Part shown: positions 33,201 through 39,462 of the stretch, piece by piece
Layout of the letters: each line of letters begins with the position of its first letter
Position numbering within the stretch: position 1 is the stretch's first letter
Source of the DNA: Priapulus caudatus
Lineage: Eukaryota > Priapulida > Priapulimorpha > Priapulimorphida > Priapulidae
Length of the DNA: 45,311 nucleotides
Direction: 5' to 3'
NCBI RefSeq assembly: GCF_000485595.1
Contig: NW_014577936.1
Location: 82,685 to 127,995, forward strand
The notes under the pieces: generated by a model
What the model was told of the DNA's origin: nothing
The model's database searches: none
The model's input: the letters and a program-made list of their open reading frames with translations, nothing else
Program-made: the position numbers and the translations under genes

Positions 33201-34530
33201 ATTTCGATTCTGTTATTGCTGCCTATATGTTGTCGTGTGGTATCTGTTTGTCACTTCTCCGATTCTCTACTGCAGATTCAGACTCCGAGGCTGACCAGGT
33301 GTTTACAGATGGGCCAGAAAGGAACGGCTACGACGTATACGAAAAGTACCCTAATGCCGTCCACCATCGACGATCGCTCCCCAACATCGGGTCGGACCCA
33401 CCAAAGGTATGTGCGGGCAGAGCTGCAAGCGAAAGCACAGAGGCCGTATTTCTGATTTCGTAGCACATTAGAAGTGAAAACAAGGAAATGACATTTAGCA
33501 TTAACAACAAAAAAGTTTCAATGCTCAGTAAATAACATGATTGCCATGACACATCAATTTAGAGAAAAACCTGCAAATCCCAACTGATCCACAGCTAAAC
33601 ACAGAGCAGGATTGCCTAACCACCCAATCACTGCTGTAGATTGCATTGCCAATAAATCCTTGCCACTATTAATCTTAGTAACCAAAAATCGGAGTAAATT
33701 ATGTATGGCCTTGCTTGCTAAATATCACATAGCATTGAAGATTTGATATGACCTGTTAATATTATGTTTACCTGAAGAGTCGAGTAACAGTTATATGTGT
33801 CCTGTAGATAGTTCACGTTGTAAAAGTGTATTATAAGATAGTAGTTCAGAAAGAGGTGATGATGTAGTGAGTTTTTAGCATGAAAGTGTGTTCTAGATCT
33901 CACTGCTCTACTACTACTACTGTGTCTAGTAGAGAAAAAACATGGGAAATGTTTATTGATGCAAAATATTCATAGTGCTCACAATTGATCTACATTTCCA
34001 GCTGTACCCATACCAGGACCTAGTAACTTCAAATAAGAATAAATTGGCAGATGACATTGACAGAGGACACCTTGAGGTAGGCCGTAGTTGTTCATGTTTA
34101 ATAATTAATCGAAAGTACATTATATGAATAATTCACAAGCTACAGTGCATTCCTAGTTGCTGCCTTCATGTTACATGCAATCCATTGCGTAATGTTAAAA
34201 TCATGAGTAATATTAAAAACAGAAATGCCATACTGTGACAATATTTTGTAAGTAATTCACACACCATTTGATATGTTGTGATTATCAGGCAAAGAAGGTG
34301 AAATATTTACTTGAATATCATCAGTAGAAGACAGGTTATTGCCACCATAACCCATAGAAGCAGTTTGATATGTCAGGCCCTACGTACTACTTCATTCTCG
34401 TCTCTGGTTCTTGCAGCATCATCTGGCTGGAGAAGAGTTCCAGAAGCTGTTCAAAATGACACCGATAGAATTCTACAAGCTGCCGCTCTGGAAACGGCAT
34501 GCAGTGAAGAAACGTCTGCAGTTGTTCTAG
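16760..34530 (+). CDS. ABLIM: Actin-binding LIM protein (ABLIM/UNC-115 family), 18 coding exons, 5' end missing
   Basis: This gene encodes a cytoskeletal scaffold that in other animals binds F-actin through a C-terminal villin headpiece and uses four LIM domains for protein contacts; nematode UNC-115 acts in axon guidance. Exons are 16760-16855, 17734-17917, 19017-19138, 20015-20053, 21930-22056, 23045-23226, 24934-24983, 25916-25987, 27645-27813, 28750-28824, 30148-30449, 30637-30766, 31741-31854, 32560-32633, 32944-32980, 33276-33406, 34002-34076 and 34417-34530. Every intron is GT-AG and all 17 junction phases match, giving 697 visible residues and a TAG stop. Counting from the first visible residue, LIM1 is 5-55, LIM2 64-115, LIM3 149-199 and LIM4 208-259. 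An acidic, proline-rich linker follows, then the headpiece at about 636-697. The first exon enters in phase 1, so at least one upstream coding exon with the initiator Met is missing. Family assignment is secure; orthology to a specific vertebrate ABLIM1/2/3 is not claimed. Confidence 0.95.
17734..17917 (+). CDS. ABLIM: ABLIM exon 2: end of LIM1 and start of LIM2
   Basis: The acceptor follows a T-rich tract (ctgctgtttag) and the donor is gtaggt. It supplies C34, C52 and D55, which close LIM1, then LIM2 ligands C64, C67, H84, C87, C90 and C93. The segment EGEVVTALGRTYH is a strong ABLIM hallmark. It enters in phase 1 and leaves in phase 2. A long CT microsatellite begins about 85 bp downstream. 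Confidence 0.95.
18003..18430. repeat. (CT)n microsatellite, about 430 bp, ABLIM intron 2
   Basis: Long runs of CT interspersed with TCTCG, TCCCT and TGTCT variants. It produces long Ser/Leu frames on + and Arg/Glu frames on -, none of which is a gene. Confidence 0.97.
18581..18864. mobile_element. hAT-like MITE with 6-bp GGGTTT duplication, ABLIM intron 2
   Basis: It starts CAGGGGTAGAAATTAA and ends TTAATTTCGCACCCTG, inverted with 14 of 16 matching. GGGTTT flanks both ends (18575-18580, 18865-18870). The interior repeats AGGGAGTCCG several times in both orientations. No coding frame. Confidence 0.75.
19017..19138 (+). CDS. ABLIM: ABLIM exon 3: end of LIM2 and inter-LIM linker
   Basis: Acceptor cctttctag, donor gtaagt. 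It encodes the FPPGEKVTF strand typical of ABLIM LIM2 and the closing pair C112-x2-C115 (MCENC), followed by a Pro/Ser-rich linker. It enters in phase 2 and leaves in phase 1. Confidence 0.93.
19361..19555. repeat. 70-bp tandem repeat, three copies, ABLIM intron 3
   Basis: TGTGATGAGAGGTGCAGTTT starts at 19361, 19431 and 19501. The third copy is interrupted near its end by the hAT-like element that follows; TCTAGCTAGTGAG resumes after it. Confidence 0.85.
19570..19932. mobile_element. hAT MITE (CAGTGGTTCTTAACC termini), ABLIM intron 3
   Basis: Terminal repeats CAGTGGTTCTTAACC and GGTTAAGAACCGCTG (one mismatch), with subterminal CACGACCCCC on both sides, the classic end type of hAT non-autonomous elements. 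The flanking octamers AGTTAGCT and ATCTAGCT match at six of eight positions. It interrupts the 70-bp tandem array, so it is younger than the array. Confidence 0.85.
20015..20053 (+). CDS. ABLIM: ABLIM exon 4: 39-nt linker micro-exon
   Basis: A short exon between acceptor ccatcaag and donor gtatga that encodes a Pro-rich linker (AAEPQEPPLPFI). The phase 1 entry and exit exactly bridge exons 3 and 5 in frame. The alternative acceptor gccacag 19-20 nt downstream would break the frame. Exon length is symmetric (39 nt), so it could be skipped without a frameshift. Confidence 0.75.
   Translation: MRPSHRSLHCRS
20941..21119. mobile_element. Hairpin element with 81-bp arms, ABLIM intron 4
   Basis: Arms 20941-21021 and 21039-21119 are inverted with few mismatches; loop about 17 nt. 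The 14-bp direct repeat AGATGTGATGAATA flanks the region at 20881-20894 and 21130-21143, possibly a long target duplication of a slightly larger element. Confidence 0.75.
21459..21611 (+). repeat. Dispersed repeat copy 1 (partner at 28348)
   Basis: CAAATTATCAAG, TAACATTAACATTAGT and GATGTTTCTGACAA occur in the same order and spacing as at 28348-28500. Both copies are intronic and in the same orientation. Confidence 0.65.
21930..22056 (+). CDS. ABLIM: ABLIM exon 5: first part of LIM3
   Basis: Acceptor gttcttacag, donor gtacgt. It encodes ECAGCNKALQDGHAVLALDK and HEDCFRCTSC, giving LIM3 ligands C149, C152, H170, C173, C176 and C179. It enters in phase 1 and leaves in phase 2. Confidence 0.95.
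22057..22560. repeat. Degenerate tandem repeat after ABLIM exon 5
   Basis: GTGAATTACAC recurs irregularly about every 70-110 bp with CA-rich spacers (CACACA, GCATGCA). The first unit begins at the exon 5 donor itself (GTACGTGAATTACACC). Confidence 0.6.
22665..23029. mobile_element. hAT-like MITE ending 15 nt before exon 6
   Basis: Ends are CAGGGTTCGTAG and CTATGAACCCTG (11 of 12 inverted). The interior is rich in TCTTATAAGTNCTTATTT repeats at both sides. No clear target duplication was found. It ends at 23029; exon 6 starts at 23045, so the branch point and most of the upstream acceptor context lie inside the element. Confidence 0.65.
23045..23226 (+). CDS. ABLIM: ABLIM exon 6: end of LIM3 and most of LIM4
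   Basis: Acceptor gggagttgcag, donor gtaggt. It closes LIM3 with C196-x2-D199 (YCENDYQNLFGV) and supplies LIM4 ligands C208, C211, H228, C231, C234 and C237. The segment TEGQEMFLQG is an ABLIM LIM4 hallmark. The exon is more GC-rich than its surroundings. hAT-like elements end 15 nt upstream and begin 12 nt downstream. Confidence 0.95.
23239..23400. mobile_element. hAT-like MITE starting 12 nt after exon 6
   Basis: It begins CAGGGGAAAAAATTGTAC and ends TATTTTTGACCCTG. The flanking octamers GTGTCTGC (23231-23238) and TTGTCTGC (23401-23408) match at seven of eight, the usual 8-bp hAT duplication. The interior has several CGGGAGC/GCTCCCG motifs. The exon 6 donor GT at 23227-23228 is intact. Confidence 0.75.
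24834..24886. repeat. (TG)n / (CGTG)n microsatellite, ABLIM intron 6
   Basis: Runs of GTGTGTGT then GCGTGCGTGCGTGCG, ending about 45 bp before exon 7. Confidence 0.9.
24934..24983 (+). CDS. ABLIM: ABLIM exon 7: last zinc ligands of LIM4
   Basis: Acceptor tacattgtag, donor gtgagt. It encodes SEIWHPHC, with H256 and C259 completing LIM4, then a short basic segment. It enters in phase 1 and ends in phase 0. Confidence 0.92.
25916..25987 (+). CDS. ABLIM: ABLIM exon 8: Ser-rich linker
   Basis: A 72-nt phase 0-0 exon after acceptor aatttttcag. It encodes a Ser/Arg-rich stretch (SRDSSPYNSLSRK), like the Ser-rich segment that follows LIM4 in ABLIM proteins. Its length is symmetric, so alternative inclusion would keep the frame. 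Support comes from phase, splice sites and composition rather than a strong motif. Confidence 0.75.
26167..26861. mobile_element. DNA transposon remnant with 28-bp TIRs, ABLIM intron 8
   Basis: CATACCCCGTACAGACTGCA begins the left arm (26167-26194). The complement lies at 26833-26861 with one extra base. Subterminal GGGCTA/TAGCCC motifs repeat inside. No transposase frame and no certain target duplication; superfamily not assigned. Confidence 0.75.
27645..27813 (+). CDS. ABLIM: ABLIM exon 9: conserved mid-linker
   Basis: Acceptor tgtcttcag, donor gtaaat. It encodes YEPKFDVDFGSKIYIESYM and PKSPHFYRP. The last matches the repeated PxHFHRP-type motif in the ABLIM linker as I recall the family. 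Phase 0 in, phase 1 out. Confidence 0.9.
28348..28500 (+). repeat. Dispersed repeat copy 2 (partner at 21459)
   Basis: Same landmarks as the copy at 21459-21611, diverged by substitutions and small indels. Lies in ABLIM intron 9. Confidence 0.65.
28750..28824 (+). CDS. ABLIM: ABLIM exon 10: linker
   Basis: A 75-nt symmetric exon, phase 1 on both sides, with acceptor tttttcag and donor gtaagt. It encodes KLNFGSKGIYARLSGAPRTA, roughly matching the ABLIM linker segment before the acidic region. Confidence 0.85.
29055..29480 (+). repeat. Dispersed repeat starting with AGCTCATCTGAC hairpin
   Basis: It begins TTTTTAGCTCATCTGAC with the hairpin CATCTGAC-GTA-GTCAGATG, then GTCCGTCCGTGCGTCAACA, then a GGTCAAAGGTCA-rich body. 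It resembles the repeat at 43610-43916 in opposite orientation. Lies in ABLIM intron 10. Confidence 0.6.
29683..29757 (+). mobile_element. tRNA-derived SINE head
   Basis: Box A TAGCCAAACGG (29689-29699) and box B GGATCGAATCC (29733-29743, one mismatch to GGTTCGANTCC) stand at tRNA-like spacing. The acceptor stem cannot pair and the T-stem has a mismatch, so it is not a working tRNA gene. An AT-rich tail follows, then a TTAGGG-like run. Lies in ABLIM intron 10. Confidence 0.65.
29882..29901 (+). repeat. Short interstitial telomere-like repeat
   Basis: Nearly three TTAGGG units after a T10 run. Too short to indicate a chromosome end. Confidence 0.7.
30148..30449 (+). CDS. ABLIM: ABLIM exon 11: PKIERDDWPAPPY motif and acidic region
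   Basis: This is the largest coding exon. It encodes PKIERDDWPAPPY, a conserved ABLIM signature, then an acidic Glu/Asp-rich stretch and EEEMLSKINSGMSDIFLK, which matches the family's SKxNSG helix. Acceptor cgttacag, donor gtaact; phase 1 in, 0 out. Confidence 0.95.
30637..30766 (+). CDS. ABLIM: ABLIM exon 12: RYESPVNA region
   Basis: Acceptor gatgtctag, donor gtaagt. It encodes a basic segment, DPRNASR and PQRYESPVNA, matching the conserved RYDSPINA-type motif of ABLIM proteins. Phase 0 in, 1 out. Confidence 0.93.
31150..31580. mobile_element. hAT-like MITE with 6-bp CTGATG duplication, ABLIM intron 12
   Basis: Perfect 15-bp inverted ends CAGGGTTCTTGTTAA (31150-31164, complement 31566-31580). 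CTGATG flanks both sides (31144-31149, 31581-31586). Interior has GGCGGTAA/TTACCG motifs in both orientations. No coding frame. Confidence 0.85.
31586..31608. repeat. (TA)n run in ABLIM intron 12
   Basis: A short TATATA tract directly after the hAT-like element. Confidence 0.8.
31741..31854 (+). CDS. ABLIM: ABLIM exon 13: Ser-rich linker
   Basis: A symmetric phase 1-1 exon after acceptor catgtttcag, donor gtgagt. It continues the RYESPVNA motif with SPSRVSDHPRP and ends with GTVYRSSMPGLIQQHG. Confidence 0.85.
31870..31918. repeat. (TA)n microsatellite just after ABLIM exon 13
   Basis: Uninterrupted TA steps with two G interruptions, about 16 bp after the exon 13 donor. Confidence 0.9.
32560..32633 (+). 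CDS. ABLIM: ABLIM exon 14: short linker
   Basis: Acceptor atttttttcag, donor gtacgt; it encodes SPGRGMTSPKSATLPGNVR. It enters in phase 1 and leaves in phase 0. A second GT four bases downstream would shift the frame, so the first donor is preferred. Confidence 0.8.
32944..32980 (+). CDS. ABLIM: ABLIM exon 15: 37-nt micro-exon
   Basis: A micro-exon between acceptor gaatttcag and donor gtaagt that encodes NDTRDTRSSHSA. It is needed to convert phase 0 (exon 14) to phase 1 (exon 16). Support comes from splice sites and phase alone. Confidence 0.7.
33276..33406 (+). CDS. ABLIM: ABLIM exon 16: acidic linker and SLPN motif
   Basis: Acceptor ctactgcag, donor gtatgt. It encodes YSDSEADQVF and, near the end, HHRRSLPNIGSDPPK, matching the SxPNxxxPK motif that precedes the headpiece in ABLIM. 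Phase 1 in, 0 out. Confidence 0.92.
34002..34076 (+). CDS. ABLIM: ABLIM exon 17: N-terminal half of villin headpiece
   Basis: Acceptor acatttccag, donor gtaggc. It encodes LYPYQDLVTSNKNKLADDID, the KxYPYExL start of ABLIM/dematin-type headpieces, ending DRGHLE at the start of the core. Symmetric phase 0-0. Confidence 0.95.
34417..34530 (+). CDS. ABLIM: ABLIM exon 18: villin headpiece core and stop
   Basis: Acceptor ggttcttgcag; the stop TAG is at 34528-34530. It encodes the F-actin-binding headpiece core: HHLAGEEFQKLFKM, then LPLWKRHAVKKRLQLF. The conserved Phe residues, the LPLW turn and the C-terminal Lys-rich helix ending in LF are all present, so actin binding is expected. Confidence 0.97.
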   Translation, partial: HHLAGEEFQKLFKMTPIEFYKLPLWKRHAVKKRLQLF

Positions 34531-36610
34531 CCTGTGTTGTGATTACCCTGGCTGACAATCACACCAATCAACAAGGTTGTCCTGCTGTCGAAGTTGCCTG
34601 CAAGACAGTAGTGGATCATGTGCACTAATATCATTGCTTTAAAAAACATTGAAACGTTGTTGCCAGTGTGGGTGTATGTCTATGTGTATGTGTGTGGGTC
34701 TGCTGTGTGTCTTTGTTTGTGTTTTTACCTGGTGTCCAAGGACCTTCGTGGCTGTGTCTGTTAGTCATGGTGTGGGTGGAGTGGGAAGAGCAGGAATTAA
34801 TGAGTACCTCTCTACACACGTGTACAACTAAGAACATGTCAGGTAACTGGTCTCTTGTGTCTTGCAGTCCCTTGGCACCTTCAACATTTCTTGTTTAGGA
34901 GGATATGGTTCTTGCGTGCATGGCAGAATTGTCGTAATTTTGACAGTAAAAGAGAGTAGTAGCGAACATTGTATGCAGGAACAACAGGGGTTGGAATTGA
35001 ATTTATTGCAGGTGTTTGTATATCCAACTAAATGTGATTGTGGACAATTCACCAATGAGTGTGAGCTTGGTTCATGGCCTGGGTTTGCAGGGTTTGCCAA
35101 TACCTTTATTGCGGTGCAAACTTCGTGTCCCTGTTCACATCTCGTCAGGCACGCACACGCACACACAGACACATACACGTGCGTGTGTACGTACATAGGG
35201 TCTGTGTACTTAACTATTCATTCCCATAGTGTACCTGGTTGTACTACTTCCTGTACTGATAATCCCTTAAGATTTCAAATATATTAAATATTATTCATTA
35301 AACCAGGTGTAATGTTGTTAGACACACTACTAGAACGATGCTTGTCTGCCTTCTAATTGCCTTAAGAAAAGGAAAACGAATAGCTTAAACTAGAACGAAG
35401 TCTTCGCTGGACGGTGCTGCATCAGTGTTTAAACACCGCTGCAGCCATGAAGTGGACAGAGGTCTCGCAAAGGGTTGTGATGCATGTTTTAATAGTTATT
35501 ATTGTAACCTGGAGATGGCGCTAGTGCTAGGCTGAGGGATGAAGCAGGAGTATTTATCGAAATCCTGATCATGACGATGTATGAATGTAAGACATTTTTA
35601 ATATTTTTCTTCCATACAGCCATAGTCACCAGTACACATCACCAATTTACTAGTTGTTGTTTTACTAATATACAGATGAATATTAGGCTATGTGTGTTAT
35701 TATGTTGCATTATTAATCATGGTTGTGTAGAGTACAGGATTGATTTGGTAGGGTAACCCCCTGTTTAGGAGTAGGTGATTGTGGTTTATAGACGTCCTGA
35801 AGTATACGGAATTCAAATGGGCGTCAAACGTACAAAATATTTTACCCCTCGATTATAAAGGTAGTGCGTTCATTTACAGTAACCGAGCAGGGCATTTTGT
35901 GTAGTCTAGATTTTGGATTTAGGCCCCTTACCTTTAGGCATTCAGTTTGCTTCATCTACGTTTACCTGCGGTAGATGTTTTTGCCTCCACACACTGATTT
36001 TGCTGCAGGTTTGCACACGTATCGTTTGTATGGATTTGTTTTTGACCATATACAATAATATAATGCGAATGCCTGCCTATATAGTGACACCAGTAAAAAA
36101 TTCTTTTGTAATTTAAGCACGGAAAGGCCTCCAGTTTTTATATGGCTATAAATTTTGTATAGTTTTGTCATTTTTTATTTATTAGTTTTACTCTCTTACC
36201 AGTTGCTTGAGGTACCAATGCAAGGTGATCTGAGAGTTGCAGGAGATGCAGGGATGGCGGTCACGTGTCTAGAGCTAGATAATTTTGATAATGACTATCA
36301 AGTTCTCAGTGTTCTCGCCTTCAGAACTTGAGTTGCCAGGTTGTGCACATTGTGTGTAGATGTCAGAATCGAGTTCTGAAGACAGTCCCCAAATCGACTA
36401 AAGTTTGCGCTTACGTGTGTGCCCTAGAATGCTCGTTGTAAGTGTGACATTAGAAATCAGCTTATATATATATATAGTCTCAATGCGTATGTGTAAAGGT
36501 TTCCTTGGAGCGGAGGTGTATTTTCATGTTGAAGTGCGGCTTCACCTCTCGGCACCGTCATGCCTCGTGTTTTTGGCATGACCAGCCCACATTCTACATC
36601 TGTAGATCTC
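34531..36610. other. ABLIM 3' flank, no further coding exon seen
   Basis: Contains the ABLIM 3' UTR of unknown length; an ATTAAA near 35297 is one possible poly(A) signal. GT-rich at 34665-34725 and a CA/TG tract near 35150-35200. Short frames lack motifs. Confidence 0.45.
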
Positions 36611-36615
36611 GTATA

Positions 36616-36780
36616 CTATCCTACTACTATGATCAGCCATCGGTGTAGCTATCCTACTACTATGATCAGCCATCGGTGTAGCTATCCTACTACTATGATC
36701 AGCCATCGGTGTAGCTATCCTACTACTATGATCAGCCATTGGTGTAGCTATCCTACTACTATGATCAGCTATCGGTGTAC
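36616..36780. repeat. 33-bp tandem repeat, five copies
   Basis: CTATCCTACTACTATGATCA begins each unit at 36616, 36649, 36682, 36715 and 36748. Copies differ at one or two positions. Being a multiple of three, the array is open on both strands; this is a repeat effect. Confidence 0.95.
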
Positions 36781-37680
36781 GTACGCCTCGTTGCTCGTCA
36801 ATGCAGCGCTGTAGTGTGTGCTTTTATTGGGGACTGTCACCGCTGGTTAGTGCAAGAGAGAGTAAGAGAACATGCAGAGCAAACCGCGGTAGAGCTCAGA
36901 GCTTATTGCAGCAGATATGCATGCAGTGTGTTATGAAAAACTATCATAATAATATAATAATAAAAACTGTCTTCTCAGAAAAGCATTTGATGTCTTGGTG
37001 TCTTATTTCATAGAGTTCTTGGAGGATGACATATTTACAGTTAACATGAGAGGTTAAATTATTTGTTCTTGCACTGGTGCCTTGTTCATTCACTGTACTC
37101 ACTTAGGAATCGTATAACCAGTAGCTTGGGAGTTGAAGTTACTTAATTGCCTGCAATTTTGATATAACAATAATGCAGCATTACTACATTTGCATCGTGG
37201 TGTTAAGAACTATGCATAACAAAATAACACAAACTTTGCAAATTTATTGTATAAGCACGTTAATACCGTTTAATTGGTGCATTTTAATGTACAATTTCAC
37301 GTTACGCCACGGGAAACCCACTTCACATGCTGTGAACGGTTCATTTAGATGCATGGCAAAACCAAATAGTATCTAGTGGATATGATAGAGTCAACTAATT
37401 ATGTTGACGTGAAATTTTAACCATCTTAACTTCTCGTATCAAAAATTTAGTCGTTGCCTGATAATGCAACATCAGCTAACCGATCTTTCACAAAATGGAT
37501 ACTCGTAGAAGGAATGCGATGGGCGAAAAAGGAGACCGTCACACATTTTCCACTGCTCCGATCATAAATCCACTACTGCTTCCTTAAATTAAGACCGTGA
37601 TAGCAGATTTAAATGACTAACACTGCAGCGTGAGAATTATGCAACATAGCCCATAGTGTAGTCAATTATGGTCCAGTGTA
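36781..37680. other. Intergenic, nothing recognised
   Basis: AT-rich spacer between the two convergent genes; no motif-bearing frame, RNA gene or repeat structure seen. Confidence 0.4.
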
Positions 37681-37689
37681 TGAACCATA

Positions 37690-38280
37690 TCAAGAGCCCA
37701 TTAACCCCAGAGCGTACAACGCTGAAATAGGAAAACCACGGTGTCGTTTCAGCAAAATTAATAAAGTTTACCTACATTATTTCGATACTTCTCTACCGGA
37801 ATATTATGCAGGAGTCCTAGCTAGCCAAAATAAGATCAACCGCTTGTCTCTACGATGTTCCTATGCCGAGATATAAAGCGATAAAAATCGAGTACTTCTA
37901 GGTAATCCTAGCGCCATATCACCCAGTATCACGCCTCTCCCACGTTTAGTGACTGCATAGATATATACAACACATGTTACACACAACAAAACATATGTGT
38001 TGTATATATCTAGGCAGTCAGTAAACGCGGGAGAGGCGTGTTACTGGGTGATATGGCGCTAGGATTACCCAGACGGACTCGATTTTTATCGCTTTATATC
38101 TCGGCATAGGAACATCGTAGAGACAAGCGGTTGATTTTATATTGGCTAGCTATGGCTCCTGCATAATATTCCGGTAGAAAAGTATCAAAATAAGGTAGGT
38201 AAACTTTATTAATTTTGCTGAAACGACACCATGGTTTTCCTATTTCAGCGTTGTACTCTCTGGGGTTAATGGGCTCTTGA
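37690..38280. mobile_element. Large palindromic element, about 290-bp arms
   Basis: Arms 37690-37976 and 37992-38280 are inverted copies with scattered differences, around a loop of about 15 nt. Outer ends are TCAAGAGCCCATTAACCCC and its complement. No coding frame in the arms. It lies between the 3' ends of the two genes. Confidence 0.88.
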
Positions 38281-38962
38281 CCATATACAATCTAGCACTC
38301 TATACCTAACAGTATTGACACTGCCAGTCTAGTCTGATGTGCGTTTATAGCTCACAATAAATATGTACACGTTGATCCAAATTAACTCGCACTCCATATA
38401 AACTGTCACACATATGACATGTATGATATATAATAAAATATGTTTACCCATACACTGCCACAACATGGCTCGATTGCCAAAGCTTTTACTTCATACTAAG
38501 ATGGAAACTGCATGACCCTTCCAGCTTCCACGAATGTGCAACAAACTTCAGTATCACGGAACTAATGGAGTACGCAGACTACTGCCGGCAAATCTTAGAG
38601 ATCCAATGGTTGGACGTGACCATTACACATTATGATTTAAACAACGTTCCTTCAAATAGTGTGAGTACGTGCAAGGCAATCGTGACTATGTACTGTATTG
38701 TATCTGACTGTGTGGAAAGCTGTAGCATACACATTGAACTTACACGCTTTCATTCCTGCTGTCTTGTGCTCCTGCGTGAATCACAGCAACTAGGAGTAAG
38801 GGTATTAGTATTTACACGAATACTGATTAATTACGTGCATCTAGTGGTGTGCAGTTCCTACTATAAGCCATCCAAAGGGCTGCAATCTTGATCCGAGGCA
38901 AAGCATCTGGCAATCATAAAATACGCCTATACACAGTTCCACAAGTGCAACAGCGCATCAGC
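38281..38962. other. 3' flank of the Abraxas gene
   Basis: Should hold the Abraxas 3' UTR on the - strand. I saw no canonical TTTATT (reverse AATAAA) close to the stop. A 108-codon + strand frame at 38565 has no recognisable domain. Confidence 0.4.
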
Positions 38963-39462
38963 TCAGAAAGTAGGGGATGAAGCACCGCAGCTGTTGTCTG
39001 CCACTGCTTTGGCTTGCTGATGGCTGTCCTTGTTCACGCTCGTCATCGCGCCAGCTCTGTCTGTCCTCCTTGCGGCGTCACCAAACTTTTGGCGACTTTG
39101 CGGCTGGTCAGCACCTATCGGTTTGCTCGGAATGTCTTCTACTCGGGTCTTGGCAATGTCGGAGAGATGCAGGAATGGATCGGTGCGCGTCCTTTCGGTG
39201 CAGTCTTGCGTGGATAACACCCGGGTGGAGGCGCGCGTCGGCACTAGTGACTCCGTCTTTGGCACGTCGCTCGCATCCGTCACCATTGTGAGCGGATTAT
39301 CAAGTGTCATCAAGTCCTGCTGGTTGCTACTGCTGATCACGGATGCACTTTCGCTAGGGGGTGGAGCCTCCCAGAAGCTTGCCTCATCACTCAGGTCAAT
39401 GAGCATGTCTATTTCAGGAACAACCATCGAAGGGCTTGCTGGCGGTAACAACCCAGCCCGTT
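38963..39462 (-). CDS. ABRAXAS1: Abraxas exon 8: disordered tail ending SSPTF
   Basis: Acceptor aactgctttcag; stop TGA at 38965-38963. An upstream AG (exon at about 39490) puts a stop in the required frame, so 39462 is chosen. The 165-residue tail is Ser/Thr/Asp-rich with an acidic patch (EIDMLIDLSDE) and no fold evident. It ends GASSPTF, with S438-P439-T440-F441 at the very C-terminus, as in human ABRAXAS1, where phosphorylated SPxF docks on the BRCA1 tandem BRCT. Confidence 0.95.
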
